In this document: positions 47,901 to 62,900 of the stretch, piece after piece
Layout of the letters: the number at the start of each line of letters is the position of its first letter
How positions within the stretch are numbered: the first letter of the stretch is position 1
Source of the DNA: Pempheris klunzingeri
Taxonomy: Eukaryota; Chordata; Actinopteri; Acropomatiformes; Pempheridae
Direction of reading: 5' to 3'
Assembly: GCF_042242105.1 (NCBI RefSeq)
Contig: NC_092027.1
Coordinates: 14,047,221 to 14,111,220 of the forward strand
DNA length: 64,000 nt
Notes under the pieces: model-generated
Seen by the model: only the letters and a program-made list of their open reading frames with translations
The model's database searches: none
What the model was told of the DNA's origin: nothing
Position numbers and translations under genes: made by a program

Positions 47901-50900
47901 CGATAGTGCCTTGTATGTTGTATGTGCATACAGTATACTCTTACATACCCTACTTGTTACATTTTAACCAGCACTTGAGACCAGTGGAAAGTGAAGTACT
48001 TTACTGAATTATCTGTGCTGTGTTCATTATGAGATTGTTGGGCTGTTGAAGCGTGGATCATTCTGGCCTCATCTGCTCTCCTGCTGTACTTGACTTGTCG
48101 CTCCACCTAATGTTAATTTAGTTCAGTTAATGATAGCTAAAGGCTTGTTAGGAGGAGATTGCACAGCACAGGTTTCAAATTAGCAAGCAGCTAGATTTGC
48201 CCGGTATCTGTTCTGTGGACTGTGTTGTTTATTAGTGTCGGCTGTCAGTGATTTGACAGCGGAAGGCTGACCACCTTGAGATGACAGAATAGGTTAGACA
48301 CTCTGGTGAGATCTCAGCCAACCTGTGGACAAGACAAAATACAAGGGCGAATCTTTCACACATCAACATTTTGATCATATTTTCAGAGTCAGAAAGATGT
48401 TATCTATCACTTTTTAAATGTAAACAAATGGGTAGACCTGCCACTACAAGTGAAACCAGCACCATTTGTTTGGTAACTTCCTTAAAAGAACAGACAGACA
48501 AGACAAAACTTCTGGAAAATCCTTACAATCCTACTAATTTCAATTCTCGGTTTAAATGAATGACTTGAGACGTTTTTTTTTGTCCCCCATGGTAATTAAT
48601 CATCAATACTGGTGCAATTTTTAATTGCACAGTTTCACTTAAACTCTTTTCATTTAATCCTGAAGTAAATGTGGCAGCTCTTTCTATTATGGTGGTCCTG
48701 GTGGATTAGGCCAACATGATCAACCAGCCCACTCACTTTCACTCCCTCTCAGGCATTAACTGTGGATCTCCCACAGGAGAAGTTTAATGGACTGGGTTAA
48801 CCTCTCGCCCAATGGCCACGCTGATCAGGGTTGAAGCTAAGCGCTTGTTGACTTGCATGCATGGGTCACAAAAATAGCATTATCCACCCTTGAGCAGTTC
48901 CTCTTACACGTGTGAGTCTGGGTATGTTCAGTGCAGTATGTGTGTAGCTGTGTGTGGATTTGTTTTCAAGTTGAGCCAGGAAATCTGGGAAATGATAATC
49001 TCCAAGACACTGATAAGAGGCTGTGTGTGCATGTTTGAATGTGCCTGGAGTCAAGGACGTCCAACGGTGGAGCGCTCTGCAAAAACCTTACCTCCCTATG
49101 TGGCAGTGCCTCTAAACATTAAGATTATACACAGCTCAAGTTTCTACTCGTCATTGTGAGTTTGTAAGCATGATAGAGAGAAACAGCAGATGAAAGTAGA
49201 GCTACGACTTTAATCAGTATATTTATCATAGTTTAAGACGATATTTGTGATTTGAGTTCTCATGAAGTTAAGAAACTTCAAAGTAATAGACATTTCTGAA
49301 GTTATTTTGGTGCTGCATTGAAGTGAATGTTGAATATTTCTCATTATATCGCATCTTGTTGCTAGGTGTACATTTACATATGTTTTTGAACAAAACCGTG
49401 ACATTTGTCTCCATGTGCAGGCAGTTTGGTCAGAGACACCAAATATTGTTACGCTCATGTTTGTCTATTCCGTGTGTTATGTAAGGAATTGCCTAGATGT
49501 TTGGATGTGTGCATTCCCGATGGGCTTGGGTGTTAATCACTGGAACAGATGGTTCATGTTCAAAGCCCTGTGTAAGCTGTAATGACTCAAGAGTGTCGCT
49601 TATCATCTTTCCTACAGAGCCAGGCCTTCACAGCCTCATCACCTCATCACACGGCCACACTGATAGCCTCCACATTCACTGGCACCATTGACGTCAGACC
49701 GGACTTACGTTACCCATTTGAACCACATTTAAATACTTTCTCAGGGAATGACTTGGGCAGTGTTTCTTTTACGTTGGAAGATTGCCTTCACACCGAGAAA
49801 ACGTCAAATGTCCAAATAAGAAATCAATAATTTTCCTGATAATGCTGTTCAAACAAAAGCTGTATGTGAACTGCTATTTGTTTTATGAAACTGATACAGG
49901 AACTTAACCACCTTACACCAACGCTACACCAGAGGAAACACTACTTACAGTTTGTTCTAACTGTGGGTTAATCCACAGTTATTTTGTTATCACACTGTCA
50001 TCCTGTGCATTTGTAAAAGACAGTCACCTGCTAGCATGTAGCGTAGGCCTGGTTGTGATGAAGGTGTCAGTGATGACTGCAGTGAGCATGAGCTGTGGAG
50101 CAACCGCCTTCTCTGGGATTACTGTGTGGGTGAAAGGAAAACAGAGTAGATGTATTACTGCAGGTCAAGTTGTTCGTTGAGTTTTGCATGAAAGTAATTT
50201 ATCTAGAGTTTAATTTGATTTTTTTCATGTAAACGGCGGCTGATAACTGTTATAATTGCCTTGGAAATGTCAGAGTTCAGGACGCTGCAGTTCATTTGAG
50301 ATAGTCAAAGTCTGCAGTGGCATATAAACTGCTCTGTGAATAGCATTTTTTTGTACTTGTACCACTCCTTGTTTAACTAAAACAATAGTCCTCTATGTTG
50401 ACTAGGTTTATTCTCTTCCTAACCCTGTCAGTTATGACTCAGGAAAGAGGGGGTAGTCTAGCCAGTTTGGACACATTCTGCAGCCCGAACACCATCATGT
50501 TCACATCCACTCAAGACACTTTTTTTTTTTTTTTTTTACAGGATTTCTTGAATTTCATTTACTTCAGAATCACAGTTTTTTTAATATGCACTTAATGTGT
50601 AAGATTGAAATTGATATAATAAATAGGTCTAAATTAAGATGGTTTCTACAGTAAATAGTATAATATTATAATGTTAATTATTGAGTGAGTAATAAGTAAT
50701 TACTAAAGTAATGGAAGTAAGCAGGTTTCTATAGTGAGGAAAAATGTGTGTGCTCCCCTACAGCAGTCCAGTCCTCCTCAGGCTGCAACGTCTTACATAA
50801 CTAATACAATTAAAATACGTCAGCCTTGGTTCATGTGAAGGGGGCAAGGGAGAGAACTGATTACTGACTATTTACATGTAAATGAGGGTAATTGCAGCAC

Positions 50901-53900
50901 ATGTAAACTTGTCTAATTTCCTGCCTAACCTGATTTTCATATTAACCAGGTTTATAAATGAAGCAGCTGTCTGCTGTGCGTCATATATTCCAAGGCGTGC
51001 TCAGAAATACAGTTGTTCTATTAATGTAATGACCTATATGTTTAAAACCAGTTCTGCTGTCTTGTGTCTACTATTATTATTATTATTATATTATTTAGTA
51101 TTTGGTTCACAGTAAGTACGTTAAGTCAGACTCAGTGGGTCCTCCTTGACAGCCATCAGCATCAGGTTTTCATTTTTCCAGTGTGCTGTGTAATCAGATG
51201 GTCCTCAGCTGGTGTAATGACGATGGATGTCAGAAGCTTATCTGCAAGATCTGAATTGGAGCCAATCAAGTCATTTCTTTAATTGAGTAGTATCAGCTTT
51301 CTGACTGGAATGAGATCTTTTGTTCATCGTAGCCCATCATGTTCTGGATGCACCACAGAGCACCATAAACAACAGTGGCCAGTTTGAAAAGAGCTATCCA
51401 CAATGAAAAGGGCTGTCAGTCAGCAAAGCTTGCAGAATAACAGCTCCCAATGTCAAACTTAAAGGACAACACGAGTACTTTTAGAACCTGTGACCTATTA
51501 TTACATATTTTGGGTTGTAAAAGACTGGTAGGTACAAAATGTTTGGGAATTGGTCCAGTAGATCACCTCAGCTAGCAGCGGGGAGGGTTGGGGACTGGAA
51601 ATGGGCTACTGTGACTGCAATGTAGTCCTTAGGAGCAACTCAAATCAACGAAGCCACCGGCTAAAAGTCCCTGACAACGTTATGAAAGGATCCTTACAGA
51701 GATAGACATGTAAGACCGCCTTTGTTAAACCAGAAACAACCATTATATCACTCTCTTTAAAACCACCAGACTCCTTTGACATAAGCCAGTAATTTTACTT
51801 TGCAGCACATGGGAGTTGCTGATCTACTGCTTCATCAGTCAGTTAATTTATTTGTGTAATTGTATGTAACAAATATTTTATTGGATGCAAACTAACCCTT
51901 TAAAGTGCCAAAGTAACGCATAATAATACAAACAAACTAACCGATCAAGGCAGCTGTAGAACAGTTACTCCTCTGATCTGCAAGGTAAAATTACTGTTTT
52001 TGTCAGTGGAGTCTGGTGGCTTGAAACTGAGCAATATAATGGCTGTTTTTGGTAAAACAAAACGGATCTCACAGGTCCATCTCTGTAGCGATCCTTTCTG
52101 TAATGTTATCCAACACTTCAAATAACAATCTGAGTCTGTCAGTAGCAAAGCCAAACACTTTTAATGGATGTGCTTTGATCATTTGATTTGCCTGAAAAGG
52201 CCATTGTAGCTTGTAGTTTGTATTGTACTTAATTGCTACCAGCTGAGGTGATTTAGTGGACCAATTCTAAAACCTTTTGTAGTTCTAAGTCATTTTGAAA
52301 CCAAAATATGTACAAATAGTGCCCAAAAATACAGGAGTAATCTTTTAATCAACTAATAACGGAAATTATAAATCCATAACTTTATATATTGACACTTTGT
52401 GTCTTAATGCTTTTACTTTAGAGGTGACATATTATGTGTTTTCATGGCATGAAGTACACTGCAGTAAAGATTGTTCATACATTCAGGTTCAATGTGGCAT
52501 GCTGTACCACGTTCAGCCTGCCCACTGGCATACTCTGCCAATCTATTTGGTACTGATACTTGCTGTGAGCAGAAACTTGATACAAAAGAACACCAGAAAA
52601 TTTCATCTGGACATCATAGTCATGAGTCATGCATGTGAGCTTGGAGCTCAGCTGCGCCTCTAGACAGTTTGAAATTGATGTTGAACAAAACATGTGGTGA
52701 TTTTAGTAAAATTTACTAATACTAATACCTAATTGTATTGAAGACTGATAATTTATTTAGTCATTAAAATTAGTAATGAAGTTCTTTAACACTGGTCTAC
52801 ATAGTACACTTGTGCAGCAACCTGTGTTTAGTGGTCCTTTCTCTTAAAGTTTCTGAGGAGTTTTCTTGTAATACATAAAACTGGAGTTGCATGTTGGTAG
52901 AGCGGCAGGTTGTACTTAGCCAGGTTCGCTGACCATATCCCTAAACAGCCTCCCTGTGTGTCGTGGTCACTCTGTACATTGTAAGCTGGCAGCCCATCTA
53001 ATGTGTGTGATCCGATTGTCCATAGCTGGCCGTGGCAGAGAGGACAATGTGTGAGTGTCCTGAGGAAGCTCTGTCTGCCCCTATCTGGCTCCATCAGTGG
53101 AGCTGCTTATCTAAGGAGCTCTAGTATGAATGTAGGGCAGCCGAAGATCATCGCTGTTGATCATCATGGTGTCTGTCAGTGACTCTATCTTATGACTCCA
53201 CGGTCAGAGCGTGAGCTTTGTACAGTCTGAGAGTTCCTCACATGGAACCATGTAGATAACTGCATTTTTTGCATAACCTCCAGACTCTGCATACATGATA
53301 GTACTTTGCTTTGCTTAGCAAGGCCTGGTTTCATTTGTCTTGTATGCACCTGCTGGGGCAGTCCAGTTTGTGGAGCTCATTTTTCAGATAACAACCCCCA
53401 CACAAACGCAGATATATATTAGTGGTTGATACTGATACCAATATTTGGGTTTATAAAATACTGTTAACAATATAATGGCCAGTAGTAATACATTTTTAAC
53501 ATAAACAATCTTGATACAAATCCCCTTTGTTTCACAGAGTTCAGAGCTCTGGTGGTGGTAGATATATTATGTAATTGTGACACTGTTTCTAAATGACCTC
53601 AAAGCTAGTTTGGCATTTCTGCACTGTAATTTCTTGTTGCTTATTGGCTGATGCACATACACACTCTGATACATCTGTCTAGCTCATGTATATATACACA
53701 AACGCACATCCCTCCGCTATCAATTATCTTTACCTGCTTATCTTTTGCATGGTCACAGAGGGCTTCATAGCCGTTGCATATCTCTCAATGAATGAGGATG
53801 AATGCCCGTAAAGTTGAGGACCCAGGACCCAGAGCAGGAGGCTGAGCTACTGAATAGGGAGATTCAGGATTCAGTCCCCCATGATAACAAGAATCCAGTC

Positions 53901-56900
53901 ATTCTTTACTATGTATCTCTGAGCAAAACACTGAGTCACCTGCTTTTGATGTCATGGGGCAACACGACCTAAGAAATTTCATGGGAACAACAAGTTAGTC
54001 ATATCATGTTAAATGCGACAGCAGTCATGCTAAAGGTCACTTCCAGTTTAAGAAACCCTCAGCCTGCGTTGAGCTGATCTAAGTGAGCATTGGCTAACTG
54101 ACCGTAGCTTTGGGCTGTCATCCTGGCCGTAGTGAGCGGCTAAAAGTCACACAAGTTTTCTGGTGTAATTATTTGCATGGTGTGGGACTGAAAAAAAACT
54201 AGAGATACTAGAGTAACCTATGTGGAAAACTGGGGGACAGAGTTGCTAGCTGCAAACGAGAGCTTGGTTTCCTGCACGGACAATAACAGGAAAACCATAG
54301 GATGTGTCACACGAGTGTGCTGCCACACACACAGTCTATGCCTGATACTGTCTAACAATACAGCACACCACAGTGTTTGTCTTTTTAAATAATCTTTTCC
54401 TGCACCGACATGTAAAGTGTAGACCAGTGTTTGTTTCTGCTTTGTGGGTGACATCATTGTACAGTAAAATTATCTAATCATTTGATTTAGTCCATGAGGA
54501 ATTAAAGATGGGGCTGGGAGAGATGATCAAGCCGTTTTAATTAGCGATAAATATGGCGAAATAAAGTAGATAAATATTGCGTCTAGTCTTAGTCTGCGTG
54601 CTGTAAAAGATGGTGTCATTTAGTCTGCCAGTGATAGAAGATGTGATTGTCTTGATCATCAGACAATAGGGAGGGAGTCTTTCTTCTGACCAACTCTAAT
54701 GATCCGCAGACTGTTGAAGTATAAGCTGAAGTGCAGGGAGTTTTTAACTTGTGTGCTGTGTGTGTGTTTCAGGCCAGTCTATCCATCTGGGGATGGGGGG
54801 GTCTTGGAGTCGTGCTGTTCCTCATCACCTTTGGACCCTTTGCCATATTCTACCTGGCCTTTTATATCTTCTGCTTCATTGGAGGGTGAGCAGACTGTCC
54901 TCTAAACCATTCATCGTGTCTTTACATAAGCATTTCTCTCTCATATTAACCACGGCACTCTGCACAGGAGCCTCACAGAGCAGTTTTTAACCGTTCTCTC
55001 GCTCTCACTTCTGTTTTCCAGGGGATTTGCAGTCACTCTGCTGTATGGGAAGATCAACTCAGAGAAACACCTGGAAAAGTGCGAGCACTCTTACTTGCCA
55101 CCCACCCAAATTGGTATACTGAAGGTAAAAGCACACTTAAACACACCCACACACATTGTGACTACGCCTACACAGACAAATGAATTAGTTGTTAATCAAG
55201 CTCCTTTGTTGATGACGTCCGCTTTCCAGGTACCGCCCAGATCATTAAAGGTTTCATTGATTTGATTGCTCACGTTTCACAGAGTTTCTCATCATCCTGC
55301 TTTCTTTTTGTCTCCTTCAGACATTGGATGAGATGAGGCTGGAGATGAAGCCTATAAAGATTGACAGGAGACTGACTGGCTCCAGTTTCATAGATGAACC
55401 ACTACAACAGGTGTGTTTGTGCATGTGTGCATTTAGTACCAGTGTCAGAGCTTCACCAGCAACATGTTTGCACCTTTAACACGCTGGGGAAACACAGAAT
55501 TGAGTCAGAATCATGAGTTTGATGAGAAAAGATTAAAAAACACTCACACATAACCAGTGTTCTGTGCTAATATGTATTTTTATGCATTCTCTGTAGAGAA
55601 TTTCCTGCCCCTTGTATGGTATCACCAAGCAAAAGTTCATTTCCCATTTACCCCCATTTTATTAGGTACAATGATTTAAAACTAATGCAGTCTATTACAA
55701 CAGTCAAGCAATAAATCCAACTTTCATGAAAGTTGGAACGTTAAGTTTTTGCTGAAACTGTTTGAGAGGTGTCAACTTTACAATCATTTGGTGGCTGAAG
55801 TTTGTGGTGCTTTTGAACTGTATTTAGTACTGCATGTACTTATTATATACAGTGTAGAAGACAACGAGAAGGCATGGCACATATGATACACAACACAACA
55901 GCTAAGGAGAGAAGATAGCAGGATTATGACCCATGCATATGGCCCACAAACTGTAACACTCCAGACCTTTTGGACACTGGCCCACTAAGTCAACGTCTGA
56001 CCCGTCAGCTGGCCCAGGTCAGCAACTGCTCGGCCCCAAGCCATGAAGTAGTCATCACTGTCAAACACCGCCTGACTCCCTAAAGCGTCTCACATTCTCA
56101 GGAAGTCTGTTCCTTGTGTTTAGTGTCATCCTGAGCAGGATGTCTGCCAACTGATAAAAGCTTGTTTTTTTTGTCTGACAAATAATAAATTTTTTCAACA
56201 AATGCAAATCAACCAAAAGCTTCCGAAGAAATATGACAAATAACTAATTAAGCAATTAAGCAAAAGCTTGTAATGGGCACTGAGAAAGCACGCTGCTGAC
56301 ACACACAGGCGATTCTCCATCTTGCCTTAATACTGAATGGTCCAGAAAGAGGTCACACTAAGCATAGATCATGTTAATTTCTTATTTTCATCTTCATGCT
56401 GGTATATGATTTCTGTAAGTATCACTACTTTTTCTCTGGACATCAAAATATGTGGTTGTCTTTAAAATCCATTTTGTTAATTTTACTTCTGAGTAAGTAG
56501 TGAACCACACACTGATTTCTATTTATGACCACCACAAGGCCCTAAAGAAACATATTTACATTTGTATTAATTTAATAGTTAATAAACTTCTTTTAATGGG
56601 TATTTGATATTTATTGTGGTTAATTACTGTGTCTACAAAACAATATTTAACTGTGCGGATAATATAAAATCTTATCATACTGTCCAGTAAAATAAAGATA
56701 AACGTCTGTCTTGATTGACAAACTCTGTCCTAACAGAAAGTGGAACTGAAAGTCTCAGTACAGTTACACTGTCAGTGTTGCACCAACACTCTTTTCATCA
56801 TGTGGCATAAGTAAAAGGGACAGACTGTTGCAGTGCTGAAATGCAATATTTTCATTATCTGCCAGCGAGTCTGCCGGTAATTGACTGAGAATCTTTTTTG

Positions 56901-59900
56901 GCTTAACGCATGCGTAAATAGATCCTCTAAATGACGGTTCGGACGTGTTGGTTAGGAGGGAAGATGAGGCCAGTGGCTTTGGTCACCGTTTTTCTTTCCG
57001 CCCTATCCTGTGGTTACAACACTATAAAACAAGCATGCTGTCCTCAGTAAGGCAGCGTGGCCGGCAGACTGAAGTGCCGACACAGCAGTTTGTGACGGTC
57101 AGATGACACTAACTGATCTTCTGTGGTGCTTCTGTTCTCCCTTCCGTCCCAGGAATGCACACTAATCATTTTAGCCACACGTGAACCTTGACATCCTGCA
57201 CAGCTAAACGTGGCAGCACGTAAACTCTGAACGACATGTATGGTCTTTTTCTGGCACATTCTCTTTGTCTCTTTCCTCACATGCACATTCATAACAAAAG
57301 TTTCATGACAAAACCCTCCTTACCAGCATATACCCACAGTTATTGATCCATGTGCTGGCTTAATGTAATCATACTACTCAGCTGTATCTTTACTGCATGC
57401 AACTTTATTTTTGATTTACCCAGACTGATTTCCTAGAAACCTAATAGCCCTCTAATATCTCTGTAGTTGTTTGTATCGGACACTGACGAGCAACAGTTTT
57501 GTGTCTCAAAAAAGACTTATTTTCCCATGTCCCACTCAAATCTTTTTCAGTAATTAATCAACTTGCTTCTCATTCCCATGTTTACTTCAGACCCCCACCC
57601 CCTTCAGTCAAGCTCCTTGGGTTGTCTTTGCTGAACTTCTTTCTCCTCCTTCATATTTCTTTGTGACTTTAGGTGATCCAGTTTGCTCTGAGAGACTACA
57701 TCCAGTACTGGTACTACACTCTGAGCGAGGATGAATCCTTCTTACTGGAGATCAGACAGACGCTGCAGAATGCCCTCGTCCAGTTCTCTACACGGTACAC
57801 GACGCATACGTGCACATACATTATCTGTGTTGTTATTGAACATTTTGCACAAACCAGATTTGTTCTGTATTTTTTGTTTACTTTTAGTTCTCAGTTTTCT
57901 ACATTATCTTGTGTGTGTGTTTATGTGCCAAGGTCCAAAGAGGTGGACTGGCAGCCTTACTTCACTACTCGCCTGGTGGACGACTTTGCCACCCATTTAC
58001 GTGTCTTTAGAAAAGCCCAGGATCGCCTCGCTGACAGAGAGGACAAGCAAAGTAAGCAGACAGATTCGTACACACTCACCGTGGCCATTAATATGTTTGG
58101 CATGTCTCCCTGAGTTGATTCAGCTTGTCTTTAAAACAATGACTGTGATTAAGTAGTTCTGACATTAATCAGATGTTGGCGATCCTTTGATGGACTGCAC
58201 AATAAGACCTGATTACAATCGTGGTGCAAAGAATTCTTCTATTGAAGTTTTTGATGAAGTCAGATCATGAGAATCATAGTGGTGATGATGGCAATGAAGA
58301 AGAGTGATGTCTGAACAGGGGACATAACAGAGGAGCTGGTGGACTCCTTCTTTGAGGCCGAGGTGGAGATGGAAAGGAAGATTTGTCGAGACGTCGTGTG
58401 CACTTCACACAAAGACGAGGAAGGTAAACGCACCTCCGCAGTGTGTCTAGCCTTACAGTTCACACTGTCACGAAGAACTCTTCCCACAAATGTGTTGCCT
58501 TTTGATGGTGTAACTAGTGAAGACTAAATATTTGCTTCTTGTGTGTGTGTGTGTATGTGTGTTAGGTTTTCTTCGGGACTTGTGTGAGTTGCTTCTGTAT
58601 CTGTTACTACCTCCTGGAGATTTCCACAACAAGAACATGAGATACTTCCTAAGGGTGAGTACACAAGATAAACAAACACTAGACCTCACTCTCACTTAAA
58701 CAGTCGATCAAATGATCACAACACACGTGACCTCACCGGTCTGAGTCTGAATATGAGGCACTAAAATCACATATTCAGTTGCACAACATGTCATATAACC
58801 CTTGTTCATTTATTATGGCTGTTGAGCCATCAGCCAAAAGATGCTGCCACTTGGCTGCCTGCCAGCCATGAGTTTCATTTTCCAACAACCTGAACAGGCT
58901 CCTCTGCTGTACCAGAACACTTGACGGCATGTTTGTAGTGTAAATTGCTGTGAGAGTACCTGGAAATGCACTGTGATGTTTTTTTTGTTTTTTGTTTTTA
59001 GGAGGTGCTGGCACGGGGTGTGCTGCTTCCTCTGATCAACCAGCTGAGCGACCCAGACTACATCAACCAGTTTGTCATCTGGATGGTGAGAGCTGGCATT
59101 CACACCCATGCATGCCCCCTACCTATTAGCAGTATCTGAACTTTTTTTGTGAATGATACACGATTCAAGAAACAATCAAGAAAGCAAATGAAATCACACA
59201 GAAACAGTAGTGGGACTTGGTATCTATGGTGACAATGTGACAATTTTTTATTTTTTTTTTGCATAGATACAGGACTCCAGCTGTAACTATGAAGCCTTCA
59301 TGAACATCCTCAAGCTGACAGACAAGCCTGCTGAGCTGGACGCCGTCAAAGACAAGGTGCTCGAGGAGCTGCAGTACCTCCGCTCCCTGGACACTGCTGG
59401 AGATGGTAGGCACTCACTTTTACTCACTGACAACCAGACACACGCATGAAACCAGTTCGTCGTGTGATTAGGACAGCACAGATCACATAAGTTTAGCTGA
59501 ATAAATGCAATGGTTTCATCTTCTCCCTTTGTCTCTCTGTCCCTCAGACATCAATGTGATCAAGAACCAAATTAACAGTCTTCTGTTTGTGAAGAAGGTG
59601 TGTGAGACCAGGATCCAGAGACTACAATCTGGCAAGGTGAGAAACTGCAGCCTTTGACTGCTTACACTGCTGGATCCAATAAACACATACTTGACTATTT
59701 GTTAGTGTAATGGTGAAATATTGTCGGCAAGTAACAGCTGCAAAAGCTCAAAGTCACTTTTTTATCTTTTGCGGTCGTCTAACTATGAATGCAGTGTGAT
59801 CGTTTCTGCTCTGTGTACCAGACTTGGCTTATCCTTTTCCTGTGTTGCGTAGGAGGTGGATGCTTTGAAGCTGGCAGCCAACTTTGGCAAGCTGTGTGTT

Positions 59901-62900
59901 ATCCCACTGGATCACATCCTCATCCACAACATAGCCCTGCAATTCTTCATGGGTAAGTCTTGGGATGACTACAGTGACGTTTGGCATGCGTGGTGTACGT
60001 GATGATGCATTTCAAGTCCTTAATCCTGAACATTTCTTTCAATCATTGTTTATATTCCAGAATTTATTCCATTTCTCTACAATTTATAACCCCAACCTGT
60101 GTTGTTAGTCCCACATGACCCCCTCAGAGATTTTAAAAGGTCACAAGGATCCGGTGTGCAAAATGAGCAAGCGGCAACAGCCTAAATATTATGGCTAGTT
60201 CTGTCATGATGAAATGTTTTATTAAAAACTGGTTTAGATCACCAGAACTCCAAACATTTTAACCAACCGAAGTTTAGACATGAAGGTTATGATACTGTGA
60301 CCCTCTCCACTTACTTACTTTCATATTATCCAAGAGAGTTGACTATAAGTTTATCAATAGATCTTTAGTTACAAGACCACCAGACACCACAAGCAGCTGC
60401 ATGTGTAGCCAAAGTGCTGTAGTACATAGACCAACTCTTGTGTCTCTGCCGATCCAGACTTCATGCAGGTGGCCGGGGCCCAGGCCGAGCTGTTCTTCTG
60501 GCTCACGGTGGAGGGCTACAGGGTGACGGCTCAGCAGCAGTTGGAGGCCATGCAGGGCTGGCAGAAAGATGGCAAGAAGCAGCCTAGCGCCACAAAGGGG
60601 CTGTTGAAGGCTGCTGCGCTGGGGGTCTACGAGCAATACCTCTCTGACAAGGTGGGGGGGGCATTAAGATCACACAGGAGAATAACACTACATGAAAATG
60701 ATTTGGTCTCTCAGAAGATCTGATTATAGATATTTCCTGTTAAATCTTGGTTAACTACATACAAATACACTTGCTTTTTGTGGTGTAATGTCTGGAAACT
60801 ATCGACTGATATCTGCCTGCTCTTTTTTCCTACCCAACAGGCGTCTCCCAGGGTGCAAGTGGACGAAGTGTCCGTAACGAAACTAGGGGAGAAGCTTCAG
60901 AAAGATGACCCAACACCAGAAATATTTGATGAAATCCAGAGAAATGTACCATATCTTTTCTTCAGCATTTTATCAGTATATGAGAGGAATTTTATAAACT
61001 ATGCCAGTGTGCCGCCTTACCTCTGTTTTCCACCTGTTAACAAATAGTTTCACACACATTTAACCCCCAGGTGTATGACATGATGCTACGCGATGAGCGC
61101 TACTACCCCTCCTTCAAGCAGAGTCCTCTGTATGTCCGCATGCTAGCAGAGCTGGACATGTTGAAAGAGCCCAGCTACCGGGGGTCTGACGACGGTGATG
61201 GTGAATCCTTCAACGGCTCTCCCACAGGAAGCATAAACCTAGTAAGCATTTCTGGCTTCCTGCCGAGGGCCTCAGAAATGCTGATGTGGAAGCAGTGAAG
61301 CAGCACTTTACTGTGTTATTTTTATTTATTCTCTTTAACCGCGCAGTTAAATAGATGACTTGTTTCTCGTGATTTCAGTCTTTGGACGACTTGTCCAACT
61401 CCTGCCATGATGAAACTATGCACCTACATGCCTTCATCTCCGACACAGGTACACACACACAGAGTCTAAAAATACACTCCTTTGGTGAACGTTTGTGCCA
61501 TAAAGCAAGTTTTCTTTAAATCACTGTGGCACTTTTTGTATAAGTGTTTTGTCTAAGTATATTGGGAATCTGTCAGCCCCTATTTGTCCCTCCCTGCACA
61601 TTTTGTTTCTTTGAACATTTTACCTTCCAGCTCCATTTACCATGTCTGCTGTGTCACTTCATACTGTTCCAGTATTCTTTATTTCTTTCATTCCTGTTTT
61701 CTGTTCTTGCTTTTTTTCCTTCCTGCTCCCACTCTTACCTTTCCTGTCATTCTGTCACATTTTCCCTCCCTTTCATCTCATTTCCACACCCTCTGCTCTG
61801 CATTCTTTGTTTTGCTTGCTCTTCCTCCTTGCACCCTTTGAACCTGCACATACTTTTCTTTCTTTTCCCCTCTTTGTCCTCTGCTTTCATCCACCCCCCA
61901 CCCCCACACCCCCCTCTCCCCATCCTCCATTCCCATTTTGGATGTATTTCGGGGCGGGGTAGCTGACGCTTGTCTCCCCGGCTTCTGGGGTGCTGCAGGG
62001 GTTTGCAACGACCACGGTAAGACCTACGCGCTGTACGCCATCACTGTGTTCAGACGCAGTCAGGATGGCAGCGAGGAGTGCTGGAAGACGTATCGCCGCT
62101 ACTCAGACTTCCACGACTTCCATATGAGGATCACTGAACAGGTGTGTGTGAGTTATGATTTTTGTGTACCAGTTTTCATGAAGCACTGAGCAACTCCTGA
62201 ATGTTTTGTACATATATTTTTTGTACATATTCTCTTTAAGTTTGAGAACCTGGCGTCGATCCTCAAGCTGCCAGGGAAAAAGACCTTCAACAACATGGAC
62301 AGAGACTTCTTGGAGAAAAGAAAAAAAGACCTCAATGCTTACCTACAGGTAATGGTTTTATGTTATTGAATAGTCAAATATTGAATACCTTTATTGCATC
62401 ATTTTGTGGAGTGTATACCAATAACTGCTGCATGTGTGTTCCAGTTGCTGCTGAACCCAGAGATGGTGAAGGCCTGTCCAACTCTGATCCCTTATGTCTA
62501 TGACTTCCTAGAGAACAAGGCCTACAGCAAGGGCAAGGGAGAGTTTGCACGCAAGGTCAAGAAATTGCTTTAACTTAAATACATGAATACATTAATTTAC
62601 TACCAAATAATGGCAGATGTGTCCTGTATATGTTGCACATTTGAATGCATACTCACATTTTCTCTGTTTGTTTTATCCCCCCCCTTTAGATAGACACATT
62701 TGTAAATCCTCTGAGGAGCTCCATGAGAAACGTGTCCAACGCTGTGAAGGCCCTGCCAGACAGTCTGGCTGAGGGCATGACCAAGGTGTCTGATAACATG
62801 GGCCGCATGTCAGAAAGACTGGGCCAGGACATTAAACAGTCCATACTCAAGGTAACACCATCGCACAGAGCAAGTTCTTTCAGTCATGAGTTTTGAGCCA

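Noticed and set aside
53845..53955. Possible tRNA-derived SINE (ggattcagtccccc ... gagcaaaacactga)
   Set aside because: Only weak resemblance to the fish SINE pattern ending in 'gggcaagacactga'; no A/B boxes or target duplications could be fixed.
61544..61966. 140-codon frame and overlapping frames in snx13 intron 16
   Set aside because: Generated by the C/T-rich tract; flanking exon junctions of snx13 show that this is intron.
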